A stretch of 64,000 nt of DNA from Paenibacillus sp. FSL R7-0204 (GTDB lineage Bacteria; Bacillota; Bacilli; Paenibacillales; Paenibacillaceae), in contig NZ_JBBOCA010000001.1 in assembly GCF_038002225.1 (NCBI RefSeq), positions 7,006,001 to 7,070,000 on the forward strand. Direction: 5' to 3'. Shown here piece by piece: positions 27,789-37,002 of the stretch. The notes under the pieces are model-generated. The model made no database searches and had not been told where the DNA came from. It saw only the letters and a program-made list of their open reading frames with translations. Position 1 is the first letter of the stretch. Each line of letters opens with the position of its first letter. The position numbers were made by a program, and so were the translations under genes.

Positions 27789-28673
27789 ATGTCCGGCCGA
27801 AGCAATAAGCTCTCTCCCTACCTGTTCATCTCTCCCGCCCTCCTGCTGTTTGGCTTCGTTGTTCTGGTCCCCGTGCTGATGACCTTCGTCTTCAGCTTCT
27901 ACGACTGGAACGGGATCGGCACGATGCATTTCACCGGCTTCGACAATTACATCCGCGCTTTTCAGGACCAGGTCTACATTAACTCTTACGGACACACGCT
28001 TATCTATATTGTTGCTACGGTCCTGGTTGAGGTCATTGCCGGACTCGGACTCGCTGGCTTAATCACGATGGGCCGCAAGGGCAGCGGACTCTTCCGGCTC
28101 GCTTTCTTCGTACCCGTCATGCTGCCGATGATTGTCGTCTCCTACCTGTGGAAGTTCGTCTATAACTCCGATTTTGGCCTCATTAATATCCTGCTGGAGA
28201 AAATTGGCCTGGAGAGCTGGACCCGTGTCTGGCTGGGCAACCCCGATACCGCGCTGTATGCCATCTGTATCGTGTCCGGCTGGGTGTACGCAGGCTTTTA
28301 TATGACCATCTTTTATTCCGGAATCCAGCGCATCTCCAAAGAAGTCTACGAATCGGCCTATCTGGACGGCGCAGGGGAAGCACAGATCTTCTTCAAGATC
28401 AAAGTCCCTATGATCCGCAATCTGGTGGAGACAGGCATCATGCTGTGTGTGCTCACCGGCTTCCAGTCCTTCGATCTGTTCTATGTAATGACTAACGGCG
28501 GACCGTACAATTCAACCGAGATCGTGACCACCTATCTGGTCAAAGTCGTCTTTACCCATATGAGCATCGGCTACGGCTCCGCGCTGGCTGTCATTATGAC
28601 GATTGTAATCGCGGTGATCGGGCTTGTGGCCGGCAAAATGAAGAAGAAGGACGACGGTGTACTGGAGTATTAG
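27789..28673 (+). CDS. ABC sugar permease, MalF/UgpA-type
   Basis: The 294-residue membrane protein has six predicted transmembrane helices (first LFISPALLLFGFVVLVPVLM). Its cytoplasmic EAA loop, YESAYLDGAGEAQIFFKIKV, lies near residue 192 and contacts the ATPase. ATG 27789 has GGAGGTGG upstream. It pairs with the next permease. Confidence 0.94.
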   Translation: MSGRSNKLSPYLFISPALLLFGFVVLVPVLMTFVFSFYDWNGIGTMHFTGFDNYIRAFQDQVYINSYGHTLIYIVATVLVEVIAGLGLAGLITMGRKGSGLFRLAFFVPVMLPMIVVSYLWKFVYNSDFGLINILLEKIGLESWTRVWLGNPDTALYAICIVSGWVYAGFYMTIFYSGIQRISKEVYESAYLDGAGEAQIFFKIKVPMIRNLVETGIMLCVLTGFQSFDLFYVMTNGGPYNSTEIVTTYLVKVVFTHMSIGYGSALAVIMTIVIAVIGLVAGKMKKKDDGVLEY

Positions 28674-28727
28674 CGGGGAACCCGGAGCATGTAAACTGTG
28701 ACATTATGAGAAAGTGAGGTGTATCCC

Positions 28728-29606
28728 TTGACGACCACGGCCCTGGATATCAAGAAAAACTCCTATAACAGCGGGGAAGCCGCCAGCCGCAGACCGTTCC
28801 CGCATATCCTGTATTATCTGTTCATGATCGTCATTTCCTGCTTCTATGCCTACCCGATCCTCTGGCTTATTCTCTCTTCCTTCCGGGAGAACCGGGAGAT
28901 CTTCTCCTCTCCGTTCGCGCTGCCGGAACAGATTAATCTGCAGAACTGGTCCAAAGCCTGGACGGTCGGCAATATGAGCACCTACGCCAGCAACAGTGTA
29001 ATTGTCACCTCGGTCACGGTTGCGGGCATTCTGCTCTTCGCCAGCCTCGCAGCCTTCGCCTTCAGCAAGCTGCGCTTCCGCGGCAGCAGCCTGCTGATGC
29101 TGCTGTTCGTCTTCGGACTGTTCATGCCGCTGCAATCCTTTTTCATTGCCCAGAGCTATATTTTTGAGCAGCTGAATCTGAAGGATTCTTATATGGGCTT
29201 AATCCTCCCTTATATCGGCACCGGACTGCCGCTGGCCATCTTCCTGCTCAAGGCTTACTTGGACTCGATCCCGAAAGAGCTGCTGGAGGCTGCCCGGATT
29301 GACGGCTGTGGCGACTGGCGGATGTACGGCAGAATCATTCTTCCGCTCTTGATTCCGAATATGGCCACCGTGGGGATCTTCTCTGCGCTGAATGCCTGGA
29401 ATGAGCTGCTGCTGGCCATGCTGTACATCCAAGACGACTCCCTGAAGACGATTCCGGTGGGTCTGCTGGCCTTCTCCAGCCGCTATATGACCGACTATAA
29501 GCTGCTGTTCTCCGCACTGGCGATGATTACGCTCCCGATGATTATTGTCTACCTCTTCTTCCACCGCTATATCGTGGCCGGCCTGACCGAAGGGGCACTG
29601 AAATAA
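28728..29606 (+). CDS. ABC sugar permease, MalG/UgpE-type
   Basis: The 292-residue partner permease has ILYYLFMIVISCFYAYPILW as first helix and the EAA loop LLEAARIDGCGDWRMYGRII near residue 185. I use TTG 28728 because GTGAGGTG lies about 8 nt upstream; a GTG at 28719 overlaps that site. It ends the operon and is followed by a hairpin between convergent genes. Confidence 0.92.
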   Translation: MTTTALDIKKNSYNSGEAASRRPFPHILYYLFMIVISCFYAYPILWLILSSFRENREIFSSPFALPEQINLQNWSKAWTVGNMSTYASNSVIVTSVTVAGILLFASLAAFAFSKLRFRGSSLLMLLFVFGLFMPLQSFFIAQSYIFEQLNLKDSYMGLILPYIGTGLPLAIFLLKAYLDSIPKELLEAARIDGCGDWRMYGRIILPLLIPNMATVGIFSALNAWNELLLAMLYIQDDSLKTIPVGLLAFSSRYMTDYKLLFSALAMITLPMIIVYLFFHRYIVAGLTEGALK

Positions 29607-29641
29607 GCGGCTGGCAGTAAGGTCATCCGTATGAACAACGA

Positions 29642-29715
29642 ATAGCCCCTTCAGCAGACATAACCGGAACCATGACCTCATGAGATTCCAAGTCTATGCT
29701 GCCTGGAGGGGCTAT
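29642..29715. terminator. Bidirectional stem between convergent genes
   Basis: Arms ATAGCCCCTTCAG (29642-29654) and CTGGAGGGGCTAT (29703-29715) pair over 13 bases with one mismatch, around a 48-base loop containing a smaller hairpin. Location between the permease end and the convergent 260-aa gene suggests shared termination. Confidence 0.55.
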
Positions 29716-29728
29716 GTTGCGAACACTC

Positions 29729-30511
29729 TCATGCTATCTTCGGATTCGGGGGGAACCATGAGCTTAGCCTTAGCAGGACAATGGTGATCACCACCACAGC
29801 CCCCAGCAGCATCATATTCCAGCGGTCAAAGGTCCGGTGGAACAGATCCGGCGACAGGTACGCTCCATTCTGATACAGTGCCTCGTCAATAAGCCGTGCG
29901 AAGGCATGCGCCCCCCGGTTCAGGGTCCAATATTCCTGACGTACCACAGTGAGAAAAGGCTTGTTTGCTCTAATCGCTGATTTCATTACAGCCTCTATGC
30001 TATCTATTCTAATATAATAATACTCCTCGCCCAGTCCAGGGCTTGCCGCCTCTGCCGTCTTGAACGGCCGGACATACCGCCACCCCTTCTCATACGTAGG
30101 ATAGCTGGTATACCCGTACCCTAACTCATAGAATGAAGATTCCGGGGAATACTGCGGAATGGCCTCAATGGCCGTCCCCTTGGGGATATGTAGGGCAACC
30201 GCCGTATCCTTGCTTGGAATCTCACTATAATATTGCAGAGACACAGGCGCTTCTACAAAATGCGTTATCGAATAGGCAGGCTCTCCAGATATACCGGGAA
30301 AATAAGAGCTATACATGCTCAGATCCATCTGCTCCAGCGGAATGCCTTGTTGATAGGGACTGGCTGGTGCCGCAGCTGAGAAATCATTACGCAGCTGATG
30401 GTTGTGATCCAGGGCGGACCCTGTCCGGTAGACAACAACGCCAAAGAGGATAGTCACCGTCAACACGGCACACCACCATAGCAATGATCTGGAAGCAGCG
30501 GGAACAGACAC
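29729..30511 (-). CDS. Membrane protein with extracytoplasmic domain, unknown
   Basis: The 260-residue protein has two membrane helices, at the N-terminus (LLWWCAVLTVTILFGVVVY) and near the C-terminus (MMLLGAVVVITIVLLRLSSW), with a ~190-residue outside domain between them (HIPKGTAIEAIPQYSPESSF; YYYIRIDSIEAVMKSAI). Start is GTG 30511 with AAGGAGGA upstream. The topology resembles small Firmicute sensor-like or DUF4830-type proteins, but no family is recognised. Confidence 0.65.
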   Translation of the reverse strand: MSVPAASRSLLWWCAVLTVTILFGVVVYRTGSALDHNHQLRNDFSAAAPASPYQQGIPLEQMDLSMYSSYFPGISGEPAYSITHFVEAPVSLQYYSEIPSKDTAVALHIPKGTAIEAIPQYSPESSFYELGYGYTSYPTYEKGWRYVRPFKTAEAASPGLGEEYYYIRIDSIEAVMKSAIRANKPFLTVVRQEYWTLNRGAHAFARLIDEALYQNGAYLSPDLFHRTFDRWNMMLLGAVVVITIVLLRLSSWFPPNPKIA

Positions 30512-30678
30512 GTCATTATCCTCCTTATGGGTCCATTTAAGTTAATTAACCTTTACGATGGAAGCTGGCAAGCTATGCGTAGTAATTAGGTAATGAGTAC
30601 CCCACCCCGAACCCCAATTCCTTTGTCGCTTCAGATTTAAACCTTGCTATCCAAGAATGACTATCTCTATAATAAAAA

Positions 30679-30709
30679 AGCTTCACTGACAACTGCTGTC
30701 GGTGAAGCT
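30679..30709 (-). terminator. Terminator of the 118-aa lipoprotein gene
   Basis: Arms AGCTTCACTGACA (30679-30691) and TGTCGGTGAAGCT (30697-30709) make a 13-bp stem with a single mismatch and a 5-base loop. On the minus strand it is followed by TTTTTTATT, a textbook intrinsic terminator. The wider gap 30512-30751 shows nothing else. Confidence 0.85.
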
Positions 30710-30751
30710 ATGTAAGCTGAACATATTTCCTTAAGTCTAACGCTTACTCTT

Positions 30752-31108
30752 TCACTTCAGGCCATATATTTCGCTCACAATCTCTGATGTGAACTCCCGT
30801 TCCTTACCGTTTGGCTCAACAATAGACATCTGTTCAGGCTGATGTTCCAGGCTTTTTCCTCTAACCAGCAGCTGCCCGCCCCCTTCTATTTGGTACTTTC
30901 TTATATACACTCCTGAACCGGTATCCTCGAACGGATACTTGTCGAAGTCATTCCAGCTTAGTAGGGTTCCCTTTTCAGATAAGCTCTTTAATTCATGTAA
31001 AGAAATAAATTCACCTGCTTTCTCTTCCTCTTTATTTTGGCAGGATGTAAAGATCAATAATACAAAAAACAATGTCATTAAAAGCTTAAGGCATCTGGAT
31101 AATGTCAT
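30752..31108 (-). CDS. Small lipoprotein, unknown
   Basis: The 118-residue protein has a lipoprotein signal LMTLFFVLLIFTSCQNK (lipobox FTSC). The mature part is small and polar (GEFISLHELKSLSEKG ... GVYIRKYQIEGGGQLLV). ATG 31108 has GAGAGGAG upstream and is preferred over the longer frame at 31135. Function unknown. Confidence 0.7.
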   Translation of the reverse strand: MTLSRCLKLLMTLFFVLLIFTSCQNKEEEKAGEFISLHELKSLSEKGTLLSWNDFDKYPFEDTGSGVYIRKYQIEGGGQLLVRGKSLEHQPEQMSIVEPNGKEREFTSEIVSEIYGLK

Positions 31109-31254
31109 ATAGGCTCCTCTCACCTTCCTAATCATTTCCTTTCCATCCTATCAATAAAAAACGGCTATAATCAACAGTTCCATCCCCCCCCTATTAACAG
31201 CTATGCTATCTTACCATTATGCACTTATATTGTATTGGCAAGGAGGAGCTGGCA

Positions 31255-32037
31255 TTGACTGCGCACAACAATCTGGAAGAGTACCGGGACCCGATCAACT
31301 ATGATCTGGAGTTCGGCGGGGAGACACGGAAATATCAGTTCTATCTGGAATGGGCCAAGGCGTCTGCCGGAGAGGTTATGGAGCTGGCTTGCGGTACCGG
31401 ATTGACGACGCTGCCGCTGGCTCAGGCGGGAATAGTAATGACTGGCGTCGATATTGCTTCCTCTATGCTGGCTTATGCGAGGGTGAAGGCCGGGAACTTG
31501 CCTGTAGCGTTTATTGAAGCTGATGCGCGAACCTTCCGTTCCGATAAGAAGTTCGCTATGATTTATTTGACGGGGAATGCGTTTCAGGCATTTTTGAGTG
31601 ATGAGGATCAAGCCGCCTTACTCGGTACAGTCTACAATCATCTGGAGCCCGGAGGACGTCTGATCTTCGAGATGCGCAATCCCGCAGGAACTGACCTGTC
31701 CGATGAAAGGGAGACGGAATGGGGCCAATTCATTGATTCAGACGGCAACGTAGTCAAGGTATCGGGCACACAGACCTACGATGCGGAACGTTCCATCATG
31801 CACTGGGTAACCTTTCGCGATTGGGGCTATAAGCGGACAGAGTCCCGGATCGACTGCCGGTTTACAACATACGCGGAGCTGACGGAGTTACTGACCCGTT
31901 ACGGATTTCGTATCGAGCATCAGTATGCGGACTGGGACCGCACACCGTTCACCCCCTTCTCCCCACTCCTTATTAGCGTATGCACTACAATGGTTTGCTC
32001 ACCTTCAGTTTGTCGTCTGAAGAACTCAGGACACTGA
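31255..32037 (+). CDS. SAM-dependent class I methyltransferase
   Basis: The 260-residue protein contains the methyltransferase-25/11 fold: VMELACGTGLTTLPLAQAG near residue 38 (motif I, SAM binding), GVDIASSMLAYARVK near 62 (motif II), FIEADARTF near 84 and HLEPGGRLIFEM near 130. TTG 31255 is chosen as start since AAGGAGGAG lies 8 nt upstream. The substrate is unknown. The last ~20 residues (VCTTMVCSPSVCRLKNSGH) look unlike the family end, suggesting a late frameshift that swapped the tail without affecting the core. Confidence 0.88.
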   Translation: MTAHNNLEEYRDPINYDLEFGGETRKYQFYLEWAKASAGEVMELACGTGLTTLPLAQAGIVMTGVDIASSMLAYARVKAGNLPVAFIEADARTFRSDKKFAMIYLTGNAFQAFLSDEDQAALLGTVYNHLEPGGRLIFEMRNPAGTDLSDERETEWGQFIDSDGNVVKVSGTQTYDAERSIMHWVTFRDWGYKRTESRIDCRFTTYAELTELLTRYGFRIEHQYADWDRTPFTPFSPLLISVCTTMVCSPSVCRLKNSGH

Positions 32038-32063
32038 GAAGAGAATAATATATGGAGGTTACT

Positions 32064-32582
32064 ATGATGACCACAATTCAACGAATAACAGCTACAAACA
32101 AAGAAGCATTTGCGAACTTATTTAATTACTATCTCTATGAGCTCTCTGCTTACTCACGGGAGGATATTGGAACAGAGGGCACCTTCGTAATGGAAGATAT
32201 CTCACCCTATTATAGGGACGAAAGGTTATATCCTTACTTCATCACATTTAATGAAACAATCGTCGGATTTGTTCTGGTCACCTCCCCTCCTTATGTTGCA
32301 GAAGAAGTGGACTATTCGGTGCAAGAGCTGTTTGTATTGCCCAAGTATAGAGGCACGGATATAGCCAAAGATGCTGTCATGCAAATCTTCAAACTATATT
32401 CGGGCCGTTACGAGGTAGGGATGTTCAAATTGAATCTAAAAGCCGTTAAGTTCTGGACAAAATTGATATCAACACTTGAAATCCCAGTCTTCGTAGAAGA
32501 TGGTTCCATTGAAATTGAAGGAAATGTAGTGCAGACAACTAGTATGAAATTCACGGTATCCTGCGGGTCTATTAGTCACTAA
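32064..32582 (+). CDS. GNAT-family N-acetyltransferase
   Basis: The 172-residue protein has the GNAT core YSVQELFVLPKYRGTDIAKD around residues 87-106 (motif A; the usual R-x2-G-x-G is altered to R-G-T-D-I) and MFKLNLKAVKFWTKLI near 123. Two adjacent ATGs (32064, 32067) follow GGAGGTT; the second has the better spacing. Substrate unknown. The gene starts 27 nt after the methyltransferase, so the two may be co-transcribed. Confidence 0.8.
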   Translation: MMTTIQRITATNKEAFANLFNYYLYELSAYSREDIGTEGTFVMEDISPYYRDERLYPYFITFNETIVGFVLVTSPPYVAEEVDYSVQELFVLPKYRGTDIAKDAVMQIFKLYSGRYEVGMFKLNLKAVKFWTKLISTLEIPVFVEDGSIEIEGNVVQTTSMKFTVSCGSISH

Positions 32583-33013
32583 TTTGAGAATGAATCTACC
32601 CTTTCCTTAATCAAGCCGAGGATCTGCTCCAGCTCCTGTTGGTTCAGGACAGCATACCAGCGGCTGGTGGTGTTATCCTTGCTAATTTTCAGCAGAAGCA
32701 GCTCCTTCTTATCTTCGGAGACATTCAGAATCACTCTTATGCTGCCCTGGACGTCTAGCCATATGGAGTCGAAGTGATCGGGCCCTTTGTGGTCACTTTT
32801 GGTCTTCTCCTTCACTTGCAGGCTGGAGAGCCGGTTCAGCAGGTCGCTAAGATGATTATCGCCGGTAATCTTGAATTCGTTCTCCGGGTCATTGCCCGGA
32901 AGGAAGGTCAGTGTGGTGATCTCCTTGTCAGGTAAGGCAGTAACCACCCCTAACGTTGTGGTTACGGGATTGAGCCAGATCCTAATGGTGTCGCTATAAT
33001 TGCGGATCAACAT
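32579..33013 (-). CDS. Hypothetical protein beside a lost WYL-type regulator
   Basis: The 144-residue protein starts MLIRNYSDTIRIWLN (ATG 33013, weak ribosome site). It is a strand-rich, acidic protein (IWLDVQGSIRVILNVSEDKK ELLLL) with a helical tail, no signal and no known domain. Its stop overlaps the end of the convergent GNAT gene by 4 nt. Directly upstream is the HTH remnant of a YafY-like regulator, so this could be a rearranged effector-domain piece or an independent gene. Confidence 0.5.
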   Translation of the reverse strand: MLIRNYSDTIRIWLNPVTTTLGVVTALPDKEITTLTFLPGNDPENEFKITGDNHLSDLLNRLSSLQVKEKTKSDHKGPDHFDSIWLDVQGSIRVILNVSEDKKELLLLKISKDNTTSRWYAVLNQQELEQILGLIKERVDSFSN

Positions 33014-33018
33014 AAGCG

Positions 33019-33128
33019 CTATACGCTGCGGATATTCAGCTCTAACCTCTCGGCGATCTGCTGCGCGGTCAGCTTCCCGCCCGTGTTCAGCATCCATAGG
33101 ATGGCTGGCAGGTTATCTTTTTGGGCAT
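33019..33128 (-). pseudogene. N-terminal HTH remnant of a YafY/WYL-family regulator
   Basis: The minus strand reads KDNLPAILWMLNTGGKLTAQ QIAERLELNIRSV and then a stop (33019-33021). This is the first winged-helix of YafY-type regulators (D-N-x-x-A-I-L-W-x-L ... T-A-x-Q-x-A-x-x-L-E). An ATG at 33128 would start it if one A were added. The rest of the gene (second half of HTH, WYL domain) is missing. Confidence 0.65.
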
Positions 33129-33369
33129 AATGGGAACCCTCATTCGTCTTGACATCGTTGTGACATTCACCCCCAAGTATATCATAAGCTGGTGAAGCCC
33201 TCCTGTCCGCGCGGCAAAGACGCCGCAGGTGAACCCGGGCGTCCTCTGTTTCTTCTATATAATTCTTCTAACTCATCGCTTGCTGAGGGTTGCCGTGCCC
33301 GATAAGATGCAGGGAGTAAGTAAGGAATTAAAATATGCAGCGGGCATGATAATTAAACCTGACGCTGTA

Positions 33370-34395
33370 TTAGTTCTTGCCGCCATACCCCTTATACGTC
33401 GCGTATACGGCATTCGCATACTGATCCGCCAGAATCGGGCGGCCGTAGGAATCGGTAGCGCCTGGATACCAGTTGTCGCCCCCGTTGTAATGTAAGAGTC
33501 CGTTGTAGATATTGCCGAATCTTGCGATCTTCTCATCGAGAATCAATCCGCCTAGAGCTACCTGATCCTGTTCGCTGCTGTGATTATACGTGCGGCCGAA
33601 TTTGGCGCTGAATTGGGAGGCATACGCGGCGCGTGTATTCGGTTCGACCTGCATCAAGCCGTCACCGGCGGATGGACTGCCGGGCAGGCCTGCTCCGAAG
33701 CTGCTCTCCTTCTTGATCACCGCGCTCAGGAGTAGAGCGAAATCTCCGCCTTTGCCGAATTTATTGTCCACATTCATGGCATACGTCCAGATCTGGCTGG
33801 GCACCTCGGAGGGGCGGGTGACGCCGGTTGCGGGCGGCGAACCGGTGTAGATTTTGACCGAAGACATCTTGTCATTCACACTGTCGCCGACCCAGGAGGA
33901 GCTTGATGTATAGATCCACTTCGTGCCGCTGAAGTTATCGTCGGCATACACTTCCACCGTCCAGCCATTCGGTACCTTGAGCGAGGACATCCAGTCATTC
34001 GGAATACCCGCATTGTTCAGCTGGGACAGCACATAATTGCCTGTTCCCAGGGTGACGGCCTTGCCGCCATAGTCCCTGTCTGCATAGAAGATGGCTCCGT
34101 TCGTAGCTGGTGGCGTTGTGGGCGTGGGCGTGGGTGTCGGTGTGGTGGTGCTGCCGCTTTTCCATAGTGCAGGAACATTCGGCGGCTCCCAGCCGGTCAG
34201 GGACGTATGCGCCTGAAGACAGGTATATGTACCTCCGCCATAGGTTACGGTGTCATTCACCGCATAGGCCGTGTTCGGCGACCACGCTCCTCTCGCGGCT
34301 GCATTTGCATTCGGTAAGGCAGTGAAGAACACGGAGAGCAGTAATGCGAATGCGGCCAACAGGGATACAGCTCTAGCTGACACTTTGGTATACAA
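33370..34395 (-). CDS. Secreted chitin-binding / beta-gamma-crystallin / transglycosylase-like protein
   Basis: The 341-residue secreted protein has a signal peptide (ANA cleavage near residue 32) followed by three modules. First is a CBM5/12 chitin-binding domain (~35-80, WSPNTAYAVNDTVTYGGGTY), then a P/T linker, then a beta-gamma-crystallin domain (~98-185, FYADRDYGGKAVTLGTGNY and VEVYADDNFSGTKW). The C-terminal domain (~200-341) is lysozyme/SLT-like, with IKKESSFGAG carrying the expected catalytic Glu, GLMQVEP and YNGLLHYNGG. It would bind and hydrolyse cell-wall glycan. The start is TTG 34395 after AAGGAGG. Strong candidate extracellular antimicrobial or wall-remodelling enzyme. Confidence 0.85.
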   Translation of the reverse strand: MYTKVSARAVSLLAAFALLLSVFFTALPNANAAARGAWSPNTAYAVNDTVTYGGGTYTCLQAHTSLTGWEPPNVPALWKSGSTTTPTPTPTPTTPPATNGAIFYADRDYGGKAVTLGTGNYVLSQLNNAGIPNDWMSSLKVPNGWTVEVYADDNFSGTKWIYTSSSSWVGDSVNDKMSSVKIYTGSPPATGVTRPSEVPSQIWTYAMNVDNKFGKGGDFALLLSAVIKKESSFGAGLPGSPSAGDGLMQVEPNTRAAYASQFSAKFGRTYNHSSEQDQVALGGLILDEKIARFGNIYNGLLHYNGGDNWYPGATDSYGRPILADQYANAVYATYKGYGGKN

Positions 34396-34466
34396 TAGTC
34401 AAGCCTCCTTAGATCGTTTGCCCTCATAAAATAACCCCACAAAGCCCCAAAACATAACACCAAGCG

Positions 34467-34506
34467 GAAACGGCATTGCCGTCCTTATAAAGGACGGTAC
34501 CGTTTC
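34467..34506. repeat. Nested palindrome, family related to 62598-62637
   Basis: Outer arms GAAACGG (34467-34473) and CCGTTTC (34500-34506) enclose an inner perfect stem CCGTCCTT/AAGGACGG (34479-34486 and 34490-34497). A related sequence (GGAAACGGC...GCCGTCCTT) lies at 62602-62622. This is a repeated intergenic hairpin. The rest of 34396-34835 holds only a weak 66-codon minus frame. Confidence 0.6.
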
Positions 34507-34835
34507 AGCGAGAAAGATAAGGATCATTATAGCGGGAAGCATATAAATTCTTATCTTTTAAAAAGAGCCCTCCAGGGGGCCATCCATCAGGGTAGTATAT
34601 TTTATTACCGATTTTGTAATTCATTCCAACATTTTTGTAGTTTTTAATCACCCCGAAAAACTTACAATTTTCTACATTCATGTCAACTTGCCTCGCATTC
34701 TTCACAGGAATTCAGCCTGTTCATGAAAGAAAAGAAAACTTTAAATAGTGCAATTTCACACAATTTTCGGCAATGATGCTATCATTAAGGCAATGAGCTT
34801 AAGAATGACGAATTTTGTAGATTGGGGTCGGCTTC

Positions 34836-36995
34836 ATGATGAGGGGTATACTAAGGTCCGGTTCTCGTAATATCTGGTTACATATCGCTGTGGTCGTAGT
34901 TATCGGGCTGATCGCAAGCTATCCCATCCTGTCTGCAACGCCGGATGCCCCTAAGCCTCGAAGCAAGGAAGGCCTTCTGGATCTCACGCATACCTCTATC
35001 CGGATGAATCCGCTGAAGTTACAGGGAGAATGGGCCTTCTATTGGCACAAGCTGCTCTCGCCCGAGGATATACGAAGCCTGATCGCAGACGGGGAACCAG
35101 CCGACCAGGACCGGTATATCAACATCCCCAGCTCCTGGCTGGGCTACCCGCTGGACGGTCAAGCGCTGAAGGGCGAAGGCTATGCCACCTTCCGGCTGGT
35201 GATCCGGCTTAGTGAGCAGGATAGCAAGGAGCAGCTGGCTCTGCGGCTGCCTACTATTTTTCATGCGTATAAATTGTGGGTGAATGGAGAGCTGCTGACA
35301 GAGGTCGGTGTGGTCGATCAGGACAAGAAGGGCATGACGCCGAGTCTGGCGACGAGACTGGTGTTCTTCCAGCCTGAAGGCGACACGGTGGAGCTGGTTA
35401 TGCAAGTAGCGAACTTCCATCATAAGCGGGGCGGCATCACTAAGAATATTGAGCTGGGCGGCAGTAATGTGTTAACGGTCCGGACCCATCTGAAGATTGC
35501 TGCGGATATGTTCATCACGGCCAGCCTGCTGGTGATCGGCGTGTATCATCTGCTGCTGTTCATGCTGCGGCGTAAGGACCGGGCCCCGCTATACTTCGGT
35601 CTGTTCACTGTGATGTTCACTATCCGCTCCCTGCTGAACGGCGAGCTGATGCTTACCCAGTGGCTGCCTCATTTTCCGTGGGAATTGCAGTTCAAGCTGG
35701 AGTATCTGATCCTCTGCCTCGGCGGATGGGTGATCACGATGTATTTTGAGTGCATTTTCCCGGATTACGTGTCGCGGTGGTTCCGCTATGGCAGCCGGAT
35801 CGTCACTGGCGCACTCTGTCTGGTGGTTATGGTGACCCCTGCCCTCGTCTATTCCCGGATGCTGGTGCTGATCGGTGTGGTCGTGGTTCTCCATATGGTA
35901 TATCTGATGGTCGGACTGGCTCATGCGGCCTTGCGGCGGATGGAGGGAGCGCTGATCTTCCTGCTGGTGTCGGTGGTGGCTCTGGCTACGGTGATTAACG
36001 ATTTCCTCTATTATAACGAATGGTCCCCCATCGGGAACAGCTCGCCGTTCGGGCTCCTCATCTTCACGGTTGCCCAGATGCTGCTGCTCTCTTCAAGATT
36101 CACGCGGGCGGCAACGAATGAAGAGCGGATCGCGCGGGAGCTGCAGGAGGCCAATCTCAAGCTGACCGGGATGAATGCCAATCTGGAGCAGATTGTGCTG
36201 GAGCGCACCCATGCCTTATCCGCAGCCCACGAAGATCTCCGCCTGTCGTATGAGCGGTTACTGCACTCCGAAGAAGGCAGGAAGAAGCTGCTAGCCTATA
36301 TTACGCACGATCTGCGGATGCCGCTGTCCAGTATGCTGGGTTATGTCGAGGCGGTGATGGACAGGGTGAAGCCGGAGCGCAATGAACAGTACCTGCAGTA
36401 TATCCGCGATAACACGATAAGGATTAACCGCATGATCGGGGAGCTGAGCTTCTTGTCGCATCTGGAGACAGGGCAAGTGGAATACCGGATGGAGCCGGTA
36501 CAGGTCATTCCGTTCCTGGACGGCTTCTATGAACAATATGAGCTGGTGGTGCGGGATGCGGGGCTGGATTTCGATCTGGACATCGGGGATACAGCAGACC
36601 CAATCGCTGACCTGCCCGTTGCCCGGATCGATACGCAACGCTTAGGACAGGCGTTATTCAATCTGGTGTCGAACGCGATGAAGTTCACGCCTGGCGGCGG
36701 GCTAGTGCGCCTTACGTTGGCCGTGGACGAAGTGAACGATACGCGGTGTGCGGTCATCAGCGTACAAGACTCCGGCATGGGTATTCCTCCAGAGCAGCTG
36801 GAGCAGATCTTTGACCGCAATTACCGGGTGGACCGGCCGGGGCTGGACATGGGCGTAGAAGGTAGCGGGCTGGGGCTGGCGATATGCAGGGAAATTGTTC
36901 AAGCGCATGGCGGGAGTGTCCGGGCGGAGAGCGACGGGAAGACGGGGTCGATTTTCCAGGTCATATTGCCATTGATTCAGGAAGCAGGAGAGTGA
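34836..36995 (+). CDS. 7TM sensor histidine kinase (7TMR-DISM type)
   Basis: The 719-residue kinase has an N-terminal signal/anchor, an extracytoplasmic beta-sandwich domain (~45-215, 7TMR-DISMED-like: WAFYWHKLLSPED, LRLPTIFHAYKLWVNGELL), then seven transmembrane helices (~222-420), a coiled linker, the dimerisation box THDLRMPLSSM with phospho-acceptor His491, and an HATPase domain with N box NLVSNAMKF (~635) and G box GVEGSGLGLAI (~690). It would autophosphorylate in response to an external ligand, perhaps a carbohydrate. ATG 34836 has only a modest ribosome site. The response-regulator gene follows 7 nt later. Confidence 0.92.
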   Translation: MMRGILRSGSRNIWLHIAVVVVIGLIASYPILSATPDAPKPRSKEGLLDLTHTSIRMNPLKLQGEWAFYWHKLLSPEDIRSLIADGEPADQDRYINIPSSWLGYPLDGQALKGEGYATFRLVIRLSEQDSKEQLALRLPTIFHAYKLWVNGELLTEVGVVDQDKKGMTPSLATRLVFFQPEGDTVELVMQVANFHHKRGGITKNIELGGSNVLTVRTHLKIAADMFITASLLVIGVYHLLLFMLRRKDRAPLYFGLFTVMFTIRSLLNGELMLTQWLPHFPWELQFKLEYLILCLGGWVITMYFECIFPDYVSRWFRYGSRIVTGALCLVVMVTPALVYSRMLVLIGVVVVLHMVYLMVGLAHAALRRMEGALIFLLVSVVALATVINDFLYYNEWSPIGNSSPFGLLIFTVAQMLLLSSRFTRAATNEERIARELQEANLKLTGMNANLEQIVLERTHALSAAHEDLRLSYERLLHSEEGRKKLLAYITHDLRMPLSSMLGYVEAVMDRVKPERNEQYLQYIRDNTIRINRMIGELSFLSHLETGQVEYRMEPVQVIPFLDGFYEQYELVVRDAGLDFDLDIGDTADPIADLPVARIDTQRLGQALFNLVSNAMKFTPGGGLVRLTLAVDEVNDTRCAVISVQDSGMGIPPEQLEQIFDRNYRVDRPGLDMGVEGSGLGLAICREIVQAHGGSVRAESDGKTGSIFQVILPLIQEAGE

Positions 36996-37002
36996 CAATA
37001 GA

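Noticed and set aside
34505..34705. 66-codon minus-strand ORF in an AT-rich gap
   Set aside because: No ribosome site, overlaps the end of a palindromic repeat, and composition is not convincing as coding.
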